A stretch of 64,000 nucleotides of DNA from Hippasteria phrygiana. Taxonomy: Eukaryota > Echinodermata > Asteroidea > Valvatida > Goniasteridae. A model generated the notes under the pieces. It saw only the letters and a program-made list of their open reading frames with translations, did no database searches and was not told the origin of the DNA. This document shows positions 40,208 through 54,000 of this stretch, one piece after another. The DNA lies in contig JAZGUH010000542.1 in the NCBI GenBank assembly GCA_037893225.1, forward strand, positions 124,001-188,000. The letters run 5' to 3'. Within the stretch, counting starts at the first letter, position 1, and each line of letters begins with the position of its first letter. The position numbers and the translations under genes are program-made.

Positions 40208-42754
40208 AAGTCATACCCCAGGGAATTTGACAGGCATGGAGCAATAAATAGAAGGTAATATGCACACAGATGTTGGCCGGAAAGAAAACAAACATTGCGA
40301 GGTTTGAATTTTCTCCACAAGTTTTAACTCTAAGAAGCCGCCGATAATTGCAACATGTAGCGCCAGATCTAAGCTATCCATACATGTCAAAATGACTGAA
40401 TTTGGTTGATATTTCATGCAATTATGAATGAGTAAAGCAAGTCCATACCCCAGGGAATTTGACATGCATGGAGCAATAAATAGACGGTAACATGTACACA
40501 GATGTTGGCCGGAAAGAAAATAAACATTGCGAGGTTTGAATTTTCTCCACAAGTTTTAACTCTAAGAAGCCGCCGATAATTGCAACATGTAGCGCCAGAT
40601 CTAAGCTATCCATACATGTCAAAATAACTGAATTTGGTTGATATTTCATGCAATTATGAATGAGTAAAGCAAGTCATACCCCAGGGAATTTGACAGGCAT
40701 GGAGCAATAAATAGAAGGTAATATGCACACAGATGTTGGCCGGAAAGAAAATAAACATTGCGAGGTTTGAATTTTCTCCACAAGTTTTAACTCTAAGAAG
40801 CCGCCGATAATTGCAACATGTAGCGCCAGATCTAAGCTATCCTTACATGTCAAAATGACTGAATTTGGTTGATATTTCATGCAATTATGAATGAGTAAAG
40901 CAAGTCCATACCCCAGGGAATTTGACATGCATGGAGCAATAAATAGACGGTAACATGTACACAGATGTTGGCCGGAAAGAAAATAAACATTGCGAGGTTT
41001 GAATTTTCTCCACAAGTTTTAACTCTAAGAAGCCGCCGATAATTGCAACATGTAGCGCCAGATCTAAGCTATCCATACATGTCAAAATTACTGAATTTGG
41101 TTGATATTTCATGCAATTATGAATGAGTAAAGCAAGTCATACCCCAGGGAATTTGACAGGCATGGAGCAATAAATAGAAGGTAATATGCACACAGATGTT
41201 GGCCGGAAAGAAAACAAACATTGCGAGGTTTGAATTTTCTCCACAAGTTTTAACTCTAAGAAGCCGCCGATATTTGCAACATGTAGCGCCAGATCTAAGC
41301 TATCCATACATGTCAAAATTACTGAATTTGGTTGATATTTCATGCAATTATGAATGAGTAAAGCAAGTCCATACCCCAGGGAATTTGACATGCATGGAGC
41401 AATAAATAGACGGTAACATGTACACAGATGTTGGCCGGAAAGAAAATAAACATTGCGAGGTTTGAATTTTCTCCACAAGTTTTAACTCTAAGAAGCCGCC
41501 GATAATTGCAACATGTAGCGCCAGATCTAAGCTATCCATACATGTCAAAATGACTGAATTTGGTTGATATTTCATGCAATTATGAATGAGTAAAGCAAGT
41601 CATACCCCAGGGAATTTGACAGGCATGGAGCAATAAATAGAAGGTAATATGCACACAGATGTTGGCCGGAAAGAAAATAAACATTGCGAGGTTTGAATTT
41701 TCTCCACAAGTTTTAACTCTAAGAAGCCCCCGATAATTGCAACATGTAGCGCCAGATCTAAGCTATCCTTACATGTCAAAATTACTGAATTTGGTTGATA
41801 TTTCATGCAATTATGAATGAGTAAAGCAAGTCCATACCCCAGGGAATTTGACATGCATGGAGCAATAAATAGACGGTAACATGTACACAGATGTTGGCCG
41901 GAAAGAAAATAAACATTGCGAGGTTTGAATTTTCTCCACAAGTGTTAACTCTAAGAAGCCGCCGATAATTGCAACATGTAGCGCCAGATCTAAGCTATCC
42001 ATACATGTCAGAATTACTGAATTTGGTTGATATTTCATGCAATTATGAATGAGTAAAGCAAGTCCATACCCCAGGGAATTTGACAGGCATGGAGCAATAA
42101 ATAGACGGTAACATGTACACAGATGTTGGCCGGAAAGAAAATAAACATTGCGAGGTTTGAATTTTCTCCACAAGTTTTAACTCTAAGAAGCCGCCGATAA
42201 TTGCAACATGTAGCGCCAGATCTAAGCTATCCATACATGTCAAAATGACTGAATTTGGTTGATATTTCATGCAATTATGAATGAGTAAAGCAAGTCCATA
42301 CCCCAGGGAATTTGACATGCATGGAGCAATAAATAGACGGTAACATGTACACAGATGTTGGCCGGAAAGAAAATAAACATTGCGAGGTTTGAATTTTCTC
42401 CACAAGTTTTAACTCTAAGAAGCCGCCGATAATTGCAACATGTAGCGCCAGATCTAAGCTATCCATACATGTCAAACTTACTGAATTTGGTTGATATTTC
42501 ATGCAATTATGAATGAGTAAAGCAAGTCATACCCCAGGGAATTTGACAGGCATGGAGCAATAAATAGAAGGTAATATGCACACAGATGTTGGCCGGAAAG
42601 AAAATAAACATTGCGAGGTTTGAATTTTCTCCACAAGTTTTAACTCTAAGAAGCCGCCGATAATTGCAACATGTAGCGCCAGATCTAAGCTATCCATACA
42701 TGTCAAAATTACTGAATTTGGTTGATATTTCATGCAATTATGAATGAGTAAAGC
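40208..42754. repeat. Linker holding another copy of the 8-monomer cassette
   Basis: After a B(GAAAACAAAC, AAAATGAC) at 40208, the cassette runs from 40439 to 42291 in the order seen at 23077. Its last member differs: the monomer at 42060 has GACAGG but an ordinary AAGTTTTAAC and GCGCCAG, and ends in AAAATGAC, so it looks like C converted back towards A. A private G>C at 41729 turns GCCGCC into GCCCCC. Then follow A(CAAACTTAC) and B. Confidence 0.8.
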
Positions 42755-45530
42755 AAGTCATACCCCAGGGAATTTGACAGGCATGGAGCAATAAATAGAA
42801 GGTAATATGCACACAGATGTTGGCCGGAAAGAAAATAAACATTGCGAGGTTTGAATTTTCTCCACAAGTTTTAACTCTAAGAAGCCGCCGATAATTGCAA
42901 CATGTAGCGCCAGATCTAAGCTATCCATAAATGTCAAAATTTATGAATTTGGTTGATATTTCATGCAATTATGAATGAGTAAAGCAAGTCCATACCCCAG
43001 GGAATTTGACATGCATGGAGCAATAAATAGACGGTAACATGTACACAGATGTTGGCCGGAAAGAAAATAAACATTGCGAGGTTTGAATTTTCTCCACAAG
43101 TTTTAACTCTAAGAAGCCGCCGATAATTGCAACATGTAGCGCCAGATCTAAGCTATCCATACATGTCAAAATGACTGAATTTGGTTGATATTTCATGCAA
43201 TTATGAATGAGTAAAGCAAGTCATACCCCAGGGAATTTGACAGGCATGGAGCAATAAATAGAAGGTAATATGCACACAGATGTTGGCCGGAAAGAAAATA
43301 AACATTGCGAGGTTTGAATTTTCTCCACAAGTTTTAACTCTAAGAAGCCGCCGATAATTGCAACATGTAGCGCCAGATCTAAGCTATCCATACATGTCAA
43401 AATTACTGAATTTGGTTGATATTTCATGCAATTATGAATCAGTAAAGCAAGTCCATACCCCAGGGAATTTGACATGCATGGAGCAATAAATAGACGGTAA
43501 CATGTACACAGATGTTGGCCGGAAAGAAAATAAACATTGCGAGGTTTGAATTTTCTCCACAAGTTTTAACTCTAAGAAGCCGCCGATAATTGCAACATGT
43601 AGCGCCAGATCTAAGCTATCCATACATGTCAAAATTACTGAATTTGGTTGATATTTCATGCAATTATAAATGAGTAAAGCAAGTCATACCCCAGGGAATT
43701 TGACAGGCATGGAGCAATAAATAGAAGGTAATATGCACACAGATGTTGGCCGGAAAGAAAACAAACATTGCGAGGTTTGAATTTTCTCCACAAGTTTTAA
43801 CTCTAAGAAGCCGCCGATAATTGCAACATGTAGCGCCAGATCTAAGCTATCCATAAATGTCAAAATTACTGCATTTGGTTGATATTTCATGCAATTATGA
43901 ATGAGTAAAGCAAGTCATACCCCAGGGAATTTGACAGGCAAGGAGCAATAAATAGAAGGTAATATGCACACAGATGTTGGCCGGAAAGAAAATAAACATT
44001 GCGAGGTTTGAATTTTCTCCACAAGTTTTAACTCTAAGAAGCCGCCGATAATTGCAACATGTAGCGCCAGATCTAAGCTATCCATACATGTCAAAATTAC
44101 TGAATTTGGTTGATATTTCATGCAATTATGAATGAGTAAAGCAAGTCATACCCCAGGGAATTTGACAGGCATGGAGCAATAAATAGAAGGTAATATGCAC
44201 ACAGATGTTGGCCGGAAAGAAAATAAACATTGCGAGGTTTGAATTTTCTCCACAAGTTTTAACTCTAAGAAGCCGCCGATAATTGCAACATGTAGCGCCA
44301 GATCTAAGCTATCCATAAATGTCAAAATTTATGAATTTGGTTGATATTTCATGCAATTATGAATGAGTAAAGCAAGTCCATACCCCAGGGAATTTGACAT
44401 GCATGGAGCAATAAATAGACGGTAACATGTACACAGATGTTGGCCGGAAAGAAAATAAACATTGCGAGGTTTGAATTTTCTCCACAAGTTTTAACTCTAA
44501 GAAGCCGCCGATAATTGCAACATGTAGCGCCAGATCTAAGCTATCCATACATGTCAAAATGACTGAATTTGGTTGATATTTCATGCAATTATGAATGAGT
44601 AAAGCAAGTCATACCCCAGGGAATTTGACAGGCATGGAGCAATAAATAGAAGGTAATATGCACACAGATGTTGGCCGGAAAGAAAATAAACATTGCGAGG
44701 TTTGAATTTTCTCCACAAGTTTTAACTCTAAGAAGCCGCCGATAATTGCAACATGTAGCGCCAGATCTAAGCTATCCATACATGTCAAAATTACTGAATT
44801 TGGTTGATATTTCATGCAATTATGAATCAGTAAAGCAAGTCCATACCCCAGGGAATTTGACATGCATGGAGCAATAAATAGACGGTAACATGTACACAGA
44901 TGTTGGCCGGAAAGAAAATAAACATTGCGAGGTTTGAATTTTCTCCACAAGTTTTAACTCTAAGAAGCCGCCGATAATTGCAACATGTAGCGCCAGATCT
45001 AAGCTATCCATACATGTCAAAATTACTGAATTTGGTTGATATTTCATGCAATTATAAATGAGTAAAGCAAGTCATACCCCAGGGAATTTGACAGGCATGG
45101 AGCAATAAATAGAAGGTAATATGCACACAGATGTTGGCCGGAAAGAAAACAAACATTGCGAGGTTTGAATTTTCTCCACAAGTTTTAACTCTAAGAAGCC
45201 GCCGATAATTGCAACATGTAGCGCCAGATCTAAGCTATCCATAAATGTCAAAATTACTGCATTTGGTTGATATTTCATGCAATTATGAATGAGTAAAGCA
45301 AGTCATACCCCAGGGAATTTGACAGGCAAGGAGCAATAAATAGAAGGTAATATGCACACAGATGTTGGCCGGAAAGAAAATAAACATTGCGAGGTTTGAA
45401 TTTTCTCCACAAGTTTTAACTCTAAGAAGCCGCCGATAATTGCAACATGTAGCGCCAGATCTAAGCTATCCATACATGTCAAAATTACTGAATTTGGTTG
45501 ATATTTCATGCAATTATGAATGAGTAAAGC
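42755..45530. repeat. 6-monomer HOR, 1388-bp period, two copies plus a fragment
   Basis: Units start at 42755 and 44143. Each reads B(CCATAAATG, AAAATTTATG), A(AAAATGAC), B, A(GAATCAG, TTATAAATG), B(GAAAACAAAC, CCATAAATG, CTGCATTTGG), B(GGCAAGGAGC). A third start at 45531 keeps the first monomer's ending, but its left part has switched from B to A (GTCC, GACATG, then AAGGTAATATGCAC), and the order is lost two monomers later. Confidence 0.87.
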
Positions 45531-48076
45531 AAGTCCATACCCCAGGGAATTTGACATGCATGGAGCAATAAATAGAAGGTAATATGCACACAGATGTTGG
45601 CCGGAAAGAAAATAAACATTGCGAGGTTTGAATTTTCTCCACAAGTTTTAACTCTAAGAAGCCGCCGATAATTGCAACATGTAGCGCCAGATCTAAGCTA
45701 TCCATAAATGTCAAAATTTATGAATTTGGTTGATATTTCATGCAATTATGAATGAGTAAAGCAAGTCCATACCCCAGGGAATTTGACATGCATGGAGCAA
45801 TAAATAGACGGTAACATGTACACAGATGTTGGCCGGAAAGAAAATAAACATTGCGAGGTTTGAATTTTCTCCACAAGTTTTAACTCTAAGAAGCCGCCGA
45901 TAATTGCAACATGTAGCGCCAGATCTAAGCTATCCATACATGTCAAAATGACTGAATTTGGTTGATATTTCATGCAATTATGAATGAGTAAAGCAAGTCA
46001 TACCCCAGGGAATTTGACAGGCATGGAGCAATAAATAGAAGGTAATATGCACACAGATGTTGGCCGGAAAGAAAATAAACATTGCGAGGTTTGAATTTTC
46101 TCCACAAGTTTTAACTCTAAGAAGCCGCCGATAATTGCAACATGTAGCGCCAGATCTAAGCTATCCATACATGTCAAAATGACTGAATTTGGTTGATATT
46201 TCATGCAATTATGAATGAGTAAAGCAAGTCATACCCCAGGGAATTTGACAGGCAAGGAGCAATAAATAGAAGGTAATATGCACACAGATGTTGGCCGGAA
46301 AGAAAATAAACATTGCGAGGTTTGAATTTTCTCCACAAGTTTTAACTCTAAGAAGCCGCCGATAATTGCAACATGTAGCGCCAGATCTAAGCTATCCATA
46401 CATGTCAAAATTACTGAATTTGGTTGATATTTCATGCAATTATGAATGAGTAAAGCAAGTCCATACCCCAGGGAATTTGACATGCATGGAGCAATAAATA
46501 GACGGTAACATGTACACAGATGTTGGCCGGAAAGAAAATAAACATTGCGAGGTTTGAATTTTCTCCACAAGTTTTAACTCTAAGAAGCCGCCGATAATTG
46601 CAACATGTAGCGCCAGATCTAAGCTATCCATACATGTCAAACTTACTGAATTTGGTTGATATTTCATGCAATTATGAATGAGTAAAGCAAGTCATACCCC
46701 AGGGAATTTGACAGGCATGGAGCAATAAATAGAAGGTAATATGCACACAGATGTTGGCCGGAAAGAAAATAAACATTGCGAGGTTTGAATTTTCTCCACA
46801 AGTTTTAACTCTAAGAAGCCGCCGATAATTGCAACATGTAGCGCCAGATCTAAGCTATCCATACATGTCAAAATTACTGAATTTGGTTGATATTTCATGC
46901 AATTATGAATGAGTAAAGCAAGTCATACCCCAGGGAATTTGACAGGCATGGAGCAATAAATAGAAGGTAATATGCACACAGATGTTGGCCGGAAAGAAAA
47001 TAAACATTGCGAGGTTTGAATTTTCTCCACAAGTTTTAACTCTAAGAAGCCGCCGATAATTGCAACATGTAGCGCCAGATCTAAGCTATCCATAAATGTC
47101 AAAATTACTGAATTTGGTTGATATTTCATGCAATTATGAATGAGTAAAGCAAGTCCATACCCCAGGGAATTTGACATGCATGGAGCAATAAATAGACGGT
47201 AACATGTACACAGATGTTGGCCGGAAAGAAAATAAACATTGCGAGGTTTGAATTTTCTCAACAAGTTTTAACTCTAAGAAGCCGCCGATAATTGCAACAT
47301 GTAGCGCCAGATCTAAGCTATCCATACATGTCAAAATGACTGAATTTGGTTGATATTTCATGCAATTATGAATGAGTAAAGCAAGTCATACCCCAGGGAA
47401 TTTGACAGGCATGGAGCAATAAATAGAAGGTAATATGCACACAGATGTTGGCCGGAAAGAAAATAAACATTGCGAGGTTTGAATTTTCTCCACAAGTTTT
47501 AACTCTAAGAAGCCGCCGATAATTGCAACATGTAGCGCCAGATCTAAGCTATCCATACATGTCAAAATTACTGAATTTGGTTGATATTTCATGCAATTAT
47601 GAATGAGTAAAGCAAGTCCATACCCCAGGGAATTTGACATGCATGGAGCAATAAATAGACGGTAACATGTACACAGATGTTGGCCGGAAAGAAAATAAAC
47701 ATTGCGAGGTTTGAATTTTCTCCACAAGTTTTAACTCTAAGAAGCCGCCGATAATTGCAACATGTAGCGCCAGATCTAAGCTATCCATACATGTCAAAAT
47801 TACTGAATTTGGTTGATATTTCATGCAATTATAAATGAGTAAAGCAAGTCATACCCCAGGGAATTTGACAGGCATGGAGCAATAAATAGAAGGTAATATG
47901 CACACAGATGTTGGCCGGAAAGAAAACAAACATTGCGAGGTTTGAATTTTCTCCACAAGTTTTAACTCTAAGAAGCCGCCGATAATTGCAACATGTAGCG
48001 CCAGATCTAAGCTATCCATAAATGTCAAAATTACTGAATTTGGTTGATATTTCATGCAATTATGAATGAGTAAAGC
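45531..48076. repeat. Linker of recombined monomers before the 15-mer family
   Basis: The order is hybrid (45531), A(AAAATGAC), B(AAAATGAC), B(GGCAAGGAGC), A(CAAACTTAC), B, B(CCATAAATG), A(AAAATGAC, private C>A at 47260), B, A(TTATAAATG), B(GAAAACAAAC, CCATAAATG). The markers are the ones used in the blocks on both sides but in a different order. I see no internal HOR. Confidence 0.78.
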
Positions 48077-48771
48077 AAGTCCATACCCCAGGGAATTTGA
48101 CATGCATGGAGCAATAAATAGACGGTAACATGTACACAGATGTTGGCCGGAAAGAAAATAAACATTGCAAGGTTTGAATTTTCTCCACAAGTTTTAACTC
48201 TAAGAAGCCGCCGATAATTGCAACATGTAGCGCCAGATCTAAGCTATCCATACATGTCAAAATTACTGAATTTGGTTGATATTTCATGCAATTATGAATG
48301 AGTAAAGCAGGTCCATACCCCAGGGAATTTGACATGCATGGAGCAATAAATAGACGGTAACATGTACACAGATGTTGGCCGGAAAGAAAATAAACATTGC
48401 GAGGTTTGAATTTTCTCCACAAGTTTTAACTCTAAGAAGCCGCCGATAATTGCAACATGTAGCGCCAGATCTAAGCTATCCATACATGTCAAAATTACTG
48501 AATTTGGTTGATATTTCATGCAATTATGAATGCGTAAAGCAAGTCATACCCCAGGGAATTTGACAGGCATGGATCAATAAATAGAAGGTAATATGCACAC
48601 AGATGTTGGCCGGAAAGAAAATAAACATTGCGAGGTTTGAATTTTCTCCACAAGTTTTAACTCTAAGAAGCCGCCGATAATTGCAACATGTAGCGCCAGA
48701 TCTAAGCTATCCATAAATGTCAAAATTACTGCATTTGGTTGATATTTCATGCAATTATGAATGAGTAAAGC
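48077..48771. repeat. Recurring A-A-B cassette (695 bp), representative copy
   Basis: Two adjacent A monomers, the first with TTGCAAGG and the second with GCAGGTCC, are followed by a B with GAATGCG and GGATCAATAA. I find this triplet at 20066, 22382, 28633, 35578, 38356, 48077, 51550, 55486, 58959 and 62200, ten copies in all. The first part is constant, but the end of the third monomer varies (AAAATTTATG, AAAATGAC, AAAATTAC or CTGCATTTGG), so it has been joined to different neighbours. Confidence 0.85.
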
Positions 48772-50854
48772 AAGTCATACCCCAGGGAATTTGACAGGCA
48801 AGGAGCAATAAATAGAAGGTAATATGCACACAGATGTTGGCCGGAAAGAAAATAAACATTGCGAGGTTTGAATTTTCTCCACAAGTTTTAACTCTAAGAA
48901 GCCGCCGATAATTGCAACATGTAGCGCCAGATCTAAGCTATCCATACATGTCAAAATTACTGAATTTGGTTGATATTTCATGCAATTATGAATGAGTAAA
49001 GCAAGTCCATACCCCAGGGAATTTGACATGCATGGAGCAATAAATAGACGGTAACATGTACACAGATGTTGGCCGGAAAGAAAATAAACATTGCGAGGTT
49101 TGAATTTTCTCCACAAGTTTTAACTCTAAGAAGCCGCCGATAATTGCAACATGTAGCGCCAGATCTAAGCTATCCATACATGTCAAACTTACTGAATTTG
49201 GTTGATATTTCATGCAATTATGAATGAGTAAAGCAAGTCATACCCCAGGGAATTTGACAGGCATGGAGCAATAAATAGAAGGTAATATGCACACAGATGT
49301 TGGCCGGAAAGAAAATAAACATTGCGAGGTTTGAATTTTCTCCACAAGTTTTAACTCTAAGAAGCCGCCGATAATTGCAACATGTAGCGCCAGATCTAAG
49401 CTATCCATACATGTCAAAATTACTGAATTTGGTTGATATTTCATGCAATTATGAATGAGTAAAGCAAGTCATACCCCAGGGAATTTGACAGGCATGGAGC
49501 AATAAATAGAAGGTAATATGCACACAGATGTTGGCCGGAAAGAAAATAAACATTGCGAGGTTTGAATTTTCTCCACAAGTTTTAACTCTAAGAAGCCGCC
49601 GATAATTGCAACATGTAGCGCCAGATCTAAGCTATCCATAAATGTCAAAATTTATGAATTTGGTTGATATTTCATGCAATTATGAATGAGTAAAGCAAGT
49701 CCATACCCCAGGGAATTTGACATGCATGGAGCAATAAATAGACGGTAACATGTACACAGATGTTGGCCGGAAAGAAAATAAACATTGCGAGGTTTGAATT
49801 TTCTCCACAAGTTTTAACTCTAAGAAGCCGCCGATAATTGCAACATGTAGCGCCAGATCTAAGCTATCCATACATGTCAAAATGACTGAATTTGGTTGAT
49901 ATTTCATGCAATTATGAATGAGTAAAGCAAGTCATACCCCAGGGAATTTGACAGGCATGGAGCAATAAATAGAAGGTAATATGCACACAGATGTTGGCCG
50001 GAAAGAAAATAAACATTGCGAGGTTTGAATTTTCTCCACAAGTTTTAACTCTAAGAAGCCGCCGATATTTGCAACATGTAGCGCCAGATCTAAGCTATCC
50101 ATACATGTCAAAATTACTGAATTTGGTTGATATTTCATGCAATTATGAATCAGTAAAGCAAGTCCATACCCCAGGGAATTTGACATGCATGGAGCAATAA
50201 ATAGACGGTAACATGTACACAGATGTTGGCCGGAAAGAAAATAAACATTGCGAGGTTTGAATTTTCTCCACAAGTTTTAACTCTAAGAAGCCGCCGATAA
50301 TTGCAACATGTAGCGCCAGATCTAAGCTATCCATACATGTCAAAATGACTGAATTTGGTTGATATTTCATGCAATTATGAATGAGTAAAGCAAGTCATAC
50401 CCCAGGGAATTTGACAGGCATGGAGCAATAAATAGAAGGTAATATGCACACAGATGTTGGCCGGAAAGAAAATAAACATTGCGAGGTTTGAATTTTCTCC
50501 ACAAGTTTTAACTCTAAGAAGCCGCCGATAATTGCAACATGTAGCGCCAGATCTAAGCTATCCTTACATGTCAAAATTACTGAATTTGGTTGATATTTCA
50601 TGCAATTATGAATGAGTAAAGCAAGTCCATACCCCAGGGAATTTGACATGCATGGAGCAATAAATAGACGGTAACATGTACACAGATGTTGGCCGGAAAG
50701 AAAATAAACATTGCGAGGTTTGAATTTTCTCCACAAGTGTTAACTCTAAGAAGCCGCCGATAATTGCAACATGTAGCGCCAGATCTAAGCTATCCATACA
50801 TGTCAGAATTACTGAATTTGGTTGATATTTCATGCAATTATGAATGAGTAAAGC

Positions 50855-51086
50855 AAGTCCATACCCCAGGGAATTTGACAGGCATGGAGCAATAAATAGA
50901 CGGTAACATGTACACAGATGTTGGCCGGAAAGAAAATAAACATTGCGAGGTTTGAATTTTCTCCACAAGTGTTAACTCTAAGAAGCCGCCGATAATTGCA
51001 ACATGTAGCACCAGATCTAAGCTATCCATAAATGTCAAAATTTATGAATTTGGTTGATATTTCATGCAATTATGAATGAGTAAAGC
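50855..51086. repeat. Recombinant C monomer, 3' end replaced
   Basis: It keeps the C markers GACAGG, AGTGTTAAC and GCACCAG, but ends in CCATAAATG and AAAATTTATG in place of CCATACATG and CAAATTAC. The switch lies in the ~20 bp after GCACCAG. Identical recombinants are at 54328 and 57801, while the C at 61274 has the older CAAATTAC ending, so the fourth unit of the 15-mer family did not receive this change. Confidence 0.82.
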
Positions 51087-54000
51087 AAGTCCATACCCCA
51101 GGGAATTTGACATGCATGGAGCAATAAATAGACGGTAACATGTACACAGATGTTGGCCGGAAAGAAAATAAACATTGCGAGGTTTGAATTTTCTCCACAA
51201 GTTTTAACTCTAAGAAGCCGCCGATAATTGCAACATGTAGCGCCAGATCTAAGCTATCCATACATGTCAAAATGACTGAATTTGGTTGATATTTCATGCA
51301 ATTATGAATGAGTAAAGCAAGTCATACCCCAGGGAATTTGACAGGCATGGAGCAATAAATAGAAGGTAATATGCACACAGATGTTGGCCGGAAAGAAAAT
51401 AAACATTGCGAGGTTTGAATTTTCTCCACAAGTTTTAACTCTAAGAAGCCGCCGATAATTGCAACATGTAGCGCCAGATCTAAGCTATCCATACATGTCA
51501 AAATTACTGAATTTGGTTGATATTTCATGCAATTATGAATGAGTAAAGCAAGTCCATACCCCAGGGAATTTGACATGCATGGAGCAATAAATAGACGGTA
51601 ACATGTACACAGATGTTGGCCGGAAAGAAAATAAACATTGCAAGGTTTGAATTTTCTCCACAAGTTTTAACTCTAAGAAGCCGCCGATAATTGCAACATG
51701 TAGCGCCAGATCTAAGCTATCCATACATGTCAAAATTACTGAATTTGGTTGATATTTCATGCAATTATGAATGAGTAAAGCAGGTCCATACCCCAGGGAA
51801 TTTGACATGCATGGAGCAATAAATAGACGGTAACATGTACACAGATGTTGGCCGGAAAGAAAATAAACATTGCGAGGTTTGAATTTTCTCCACAAGTTTT
51901 AACTCTAAGAAGCCGCCGATAATTGCAACATGTAGCGCCAGATCTAAGCTATCCATACATGTCAAAATTACTGAATTTGGTTGATATTTCATGCAATTAT
52001 GAATGCGTAAAGCAAGTCATACCCCAGGGAATTTGACAGGCATGGATCAATAAATAGAAGGTAATATGCACACAGATGTTGGCCGGAAAGAAAATAAACA
52101 TTGCGAGGTTTGAATTTTCTCCACAAGTTTTAACTCTAAGAAGCCGCCGATAATTGCAACATGTAGCGCCAGATCTAAGCTATCCATAAATGTCAAAATT
52201 ACTGCATTTGGTTGATATTTCATGCAATTATGAATGAGTAAAGCAAGTCATACCCCAGGGAATTTGACAGGCAAGGAGCAATAAATAGAAGGTAATATGC
52301 ACACAGATGTTGGCCGGAAAGAAAATAAACATTGCGAGGTTTGAATTTTCTCCACAAGTTTTAACTCTAAGAAGCCGCCGATAATTGCAACATGTAGCGC
52401 CAGATCTAAGCTATCCATACATGTCAAAATTACTGAATTTGGTTGATATTTCATGCAATTATGAATGAGTAAAGCAAGTCCATACCCCAGGGAATTTGAC
52501 ATGCATGGAGCAATAAATAGACGGTAACATGTACACAGATGTTGGCCGGAAAGAAAATAAACATTGCGAGGTTTGAATTTTCTCCACAAGTTTTAACTCT
52601 AAGAAGCCGCCGATAATTGCAACATGTAGCGCCAGATCTAAGCTATCCATACATGTCAAACTTACTGAATTTGGTTGATATTTCATGCAATTATGAATGA
52701 GTAAAGCAAGTCATACCCCAGGGAATTTGACAGGCATGGAGCAATAAATAGAAGGTAATATGCACACAGATGTTGGCCGGAAAGAAAATAAACATTGCGA
52801 GGTTTGAATTTTCTCCACAAGTTTTAACTCTAAGAAGCCGCCGATAATTGCAACATGTAGCGCCAGATCTAAGCTATCCATACATGTCAAAATTACTGAA
52901 TTTGGTTGATATTTCATGCAATTATGAATGAGTAAAGCAAGTCATACCCCAGGGAATTTGACAGGCATGGAGCAATAAATAGAAGGTAATATGCACACAG
53001 ATGTTGGCCGGAAAGAAAATAAACATTGCGAGGTTTGAATTTTCTCCACAAGTTTTAACTCTAAGAAGCCGCCGATAATTGCAACATGTAGCGCCAGATC
53101 TAAGCTATCCATAAATGTCAAAATTACTGAATTTGGTTGATATTTCATGCAATTATGAATGAGTAAAGCAAGTCCATACCCCAGGGAATTTGACATGCAT
53201 GGAGCAATAAATAGACGGTAACATGTACACAGATGTTGGCCGGAAAGAAAATAAACATTGCGAGGTTTGAATTTTCTCCACAAGTTTTAACTCTAAGAAG
53301 CCGCCGATAATTGCAACATGTAGCGCCAGATCTAAGCTATCCATACATGTCAAAATGACTGAATTTGGTTGATATTTCATGCAATTATGAATGAGTAAAG
53401 CAAGTCATACCCCAGGGAATTTGACAGGCATGGAGCAATAAATAGAAGGTAATATGCACACAGATGTTGGCCGGAAAGAAAATAAACATTGCGAGGTTTG
53501 AATTTTCTCCACAAGTTTTAACTCTAAGAAGCCGCCGATATTTGCAACATGTAGCGCCAGATCTAAGCTATCCATACATGTCAAAATTACTGAATTTGGT
53601 TGATATTTCATGCAATTATGAATCAGTAAAGCAAGTCCATACCCCAGGGAATTTGACATGCATGGAGCAATAAATAGACGGTAACATGTACACAGATGTT
53701 GGCCGGAAAGAAAATAAACATTGCGAGGTTTGAATTTTCTCCACAAGTTTTAACTCTAAGAAGCCGCCGATAATTGCAACATGTAGCGCCAGATCTAAGC
53801 TATCCATACATGTCAAAATGACTGAATTTGGTTGATATTTCATGCAATTATGAATGAGTAAAGCAAGTCATACCCCAGGGAATTTGACAGGCATGGAGCA
53901 ATAAATAGAAGGTAATATGCACACAGATGTTGGCCGGAAAGAAAATAAACATTGCGAGGTTTGAATTTTCTCCACAAGTTTTAACTCTAAGAAGCCGCCG

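Noticed and set aside
49991..50200. Plus-strand 69-codon open frames at 49991, 53464, 56937 and 60410
   Set aside because: They exist only because the GATATTTGC and GAATCAG variants remove stop codons in those monomers. They are copies from the 3473-bp duplication, not evidence of a conserved gene.
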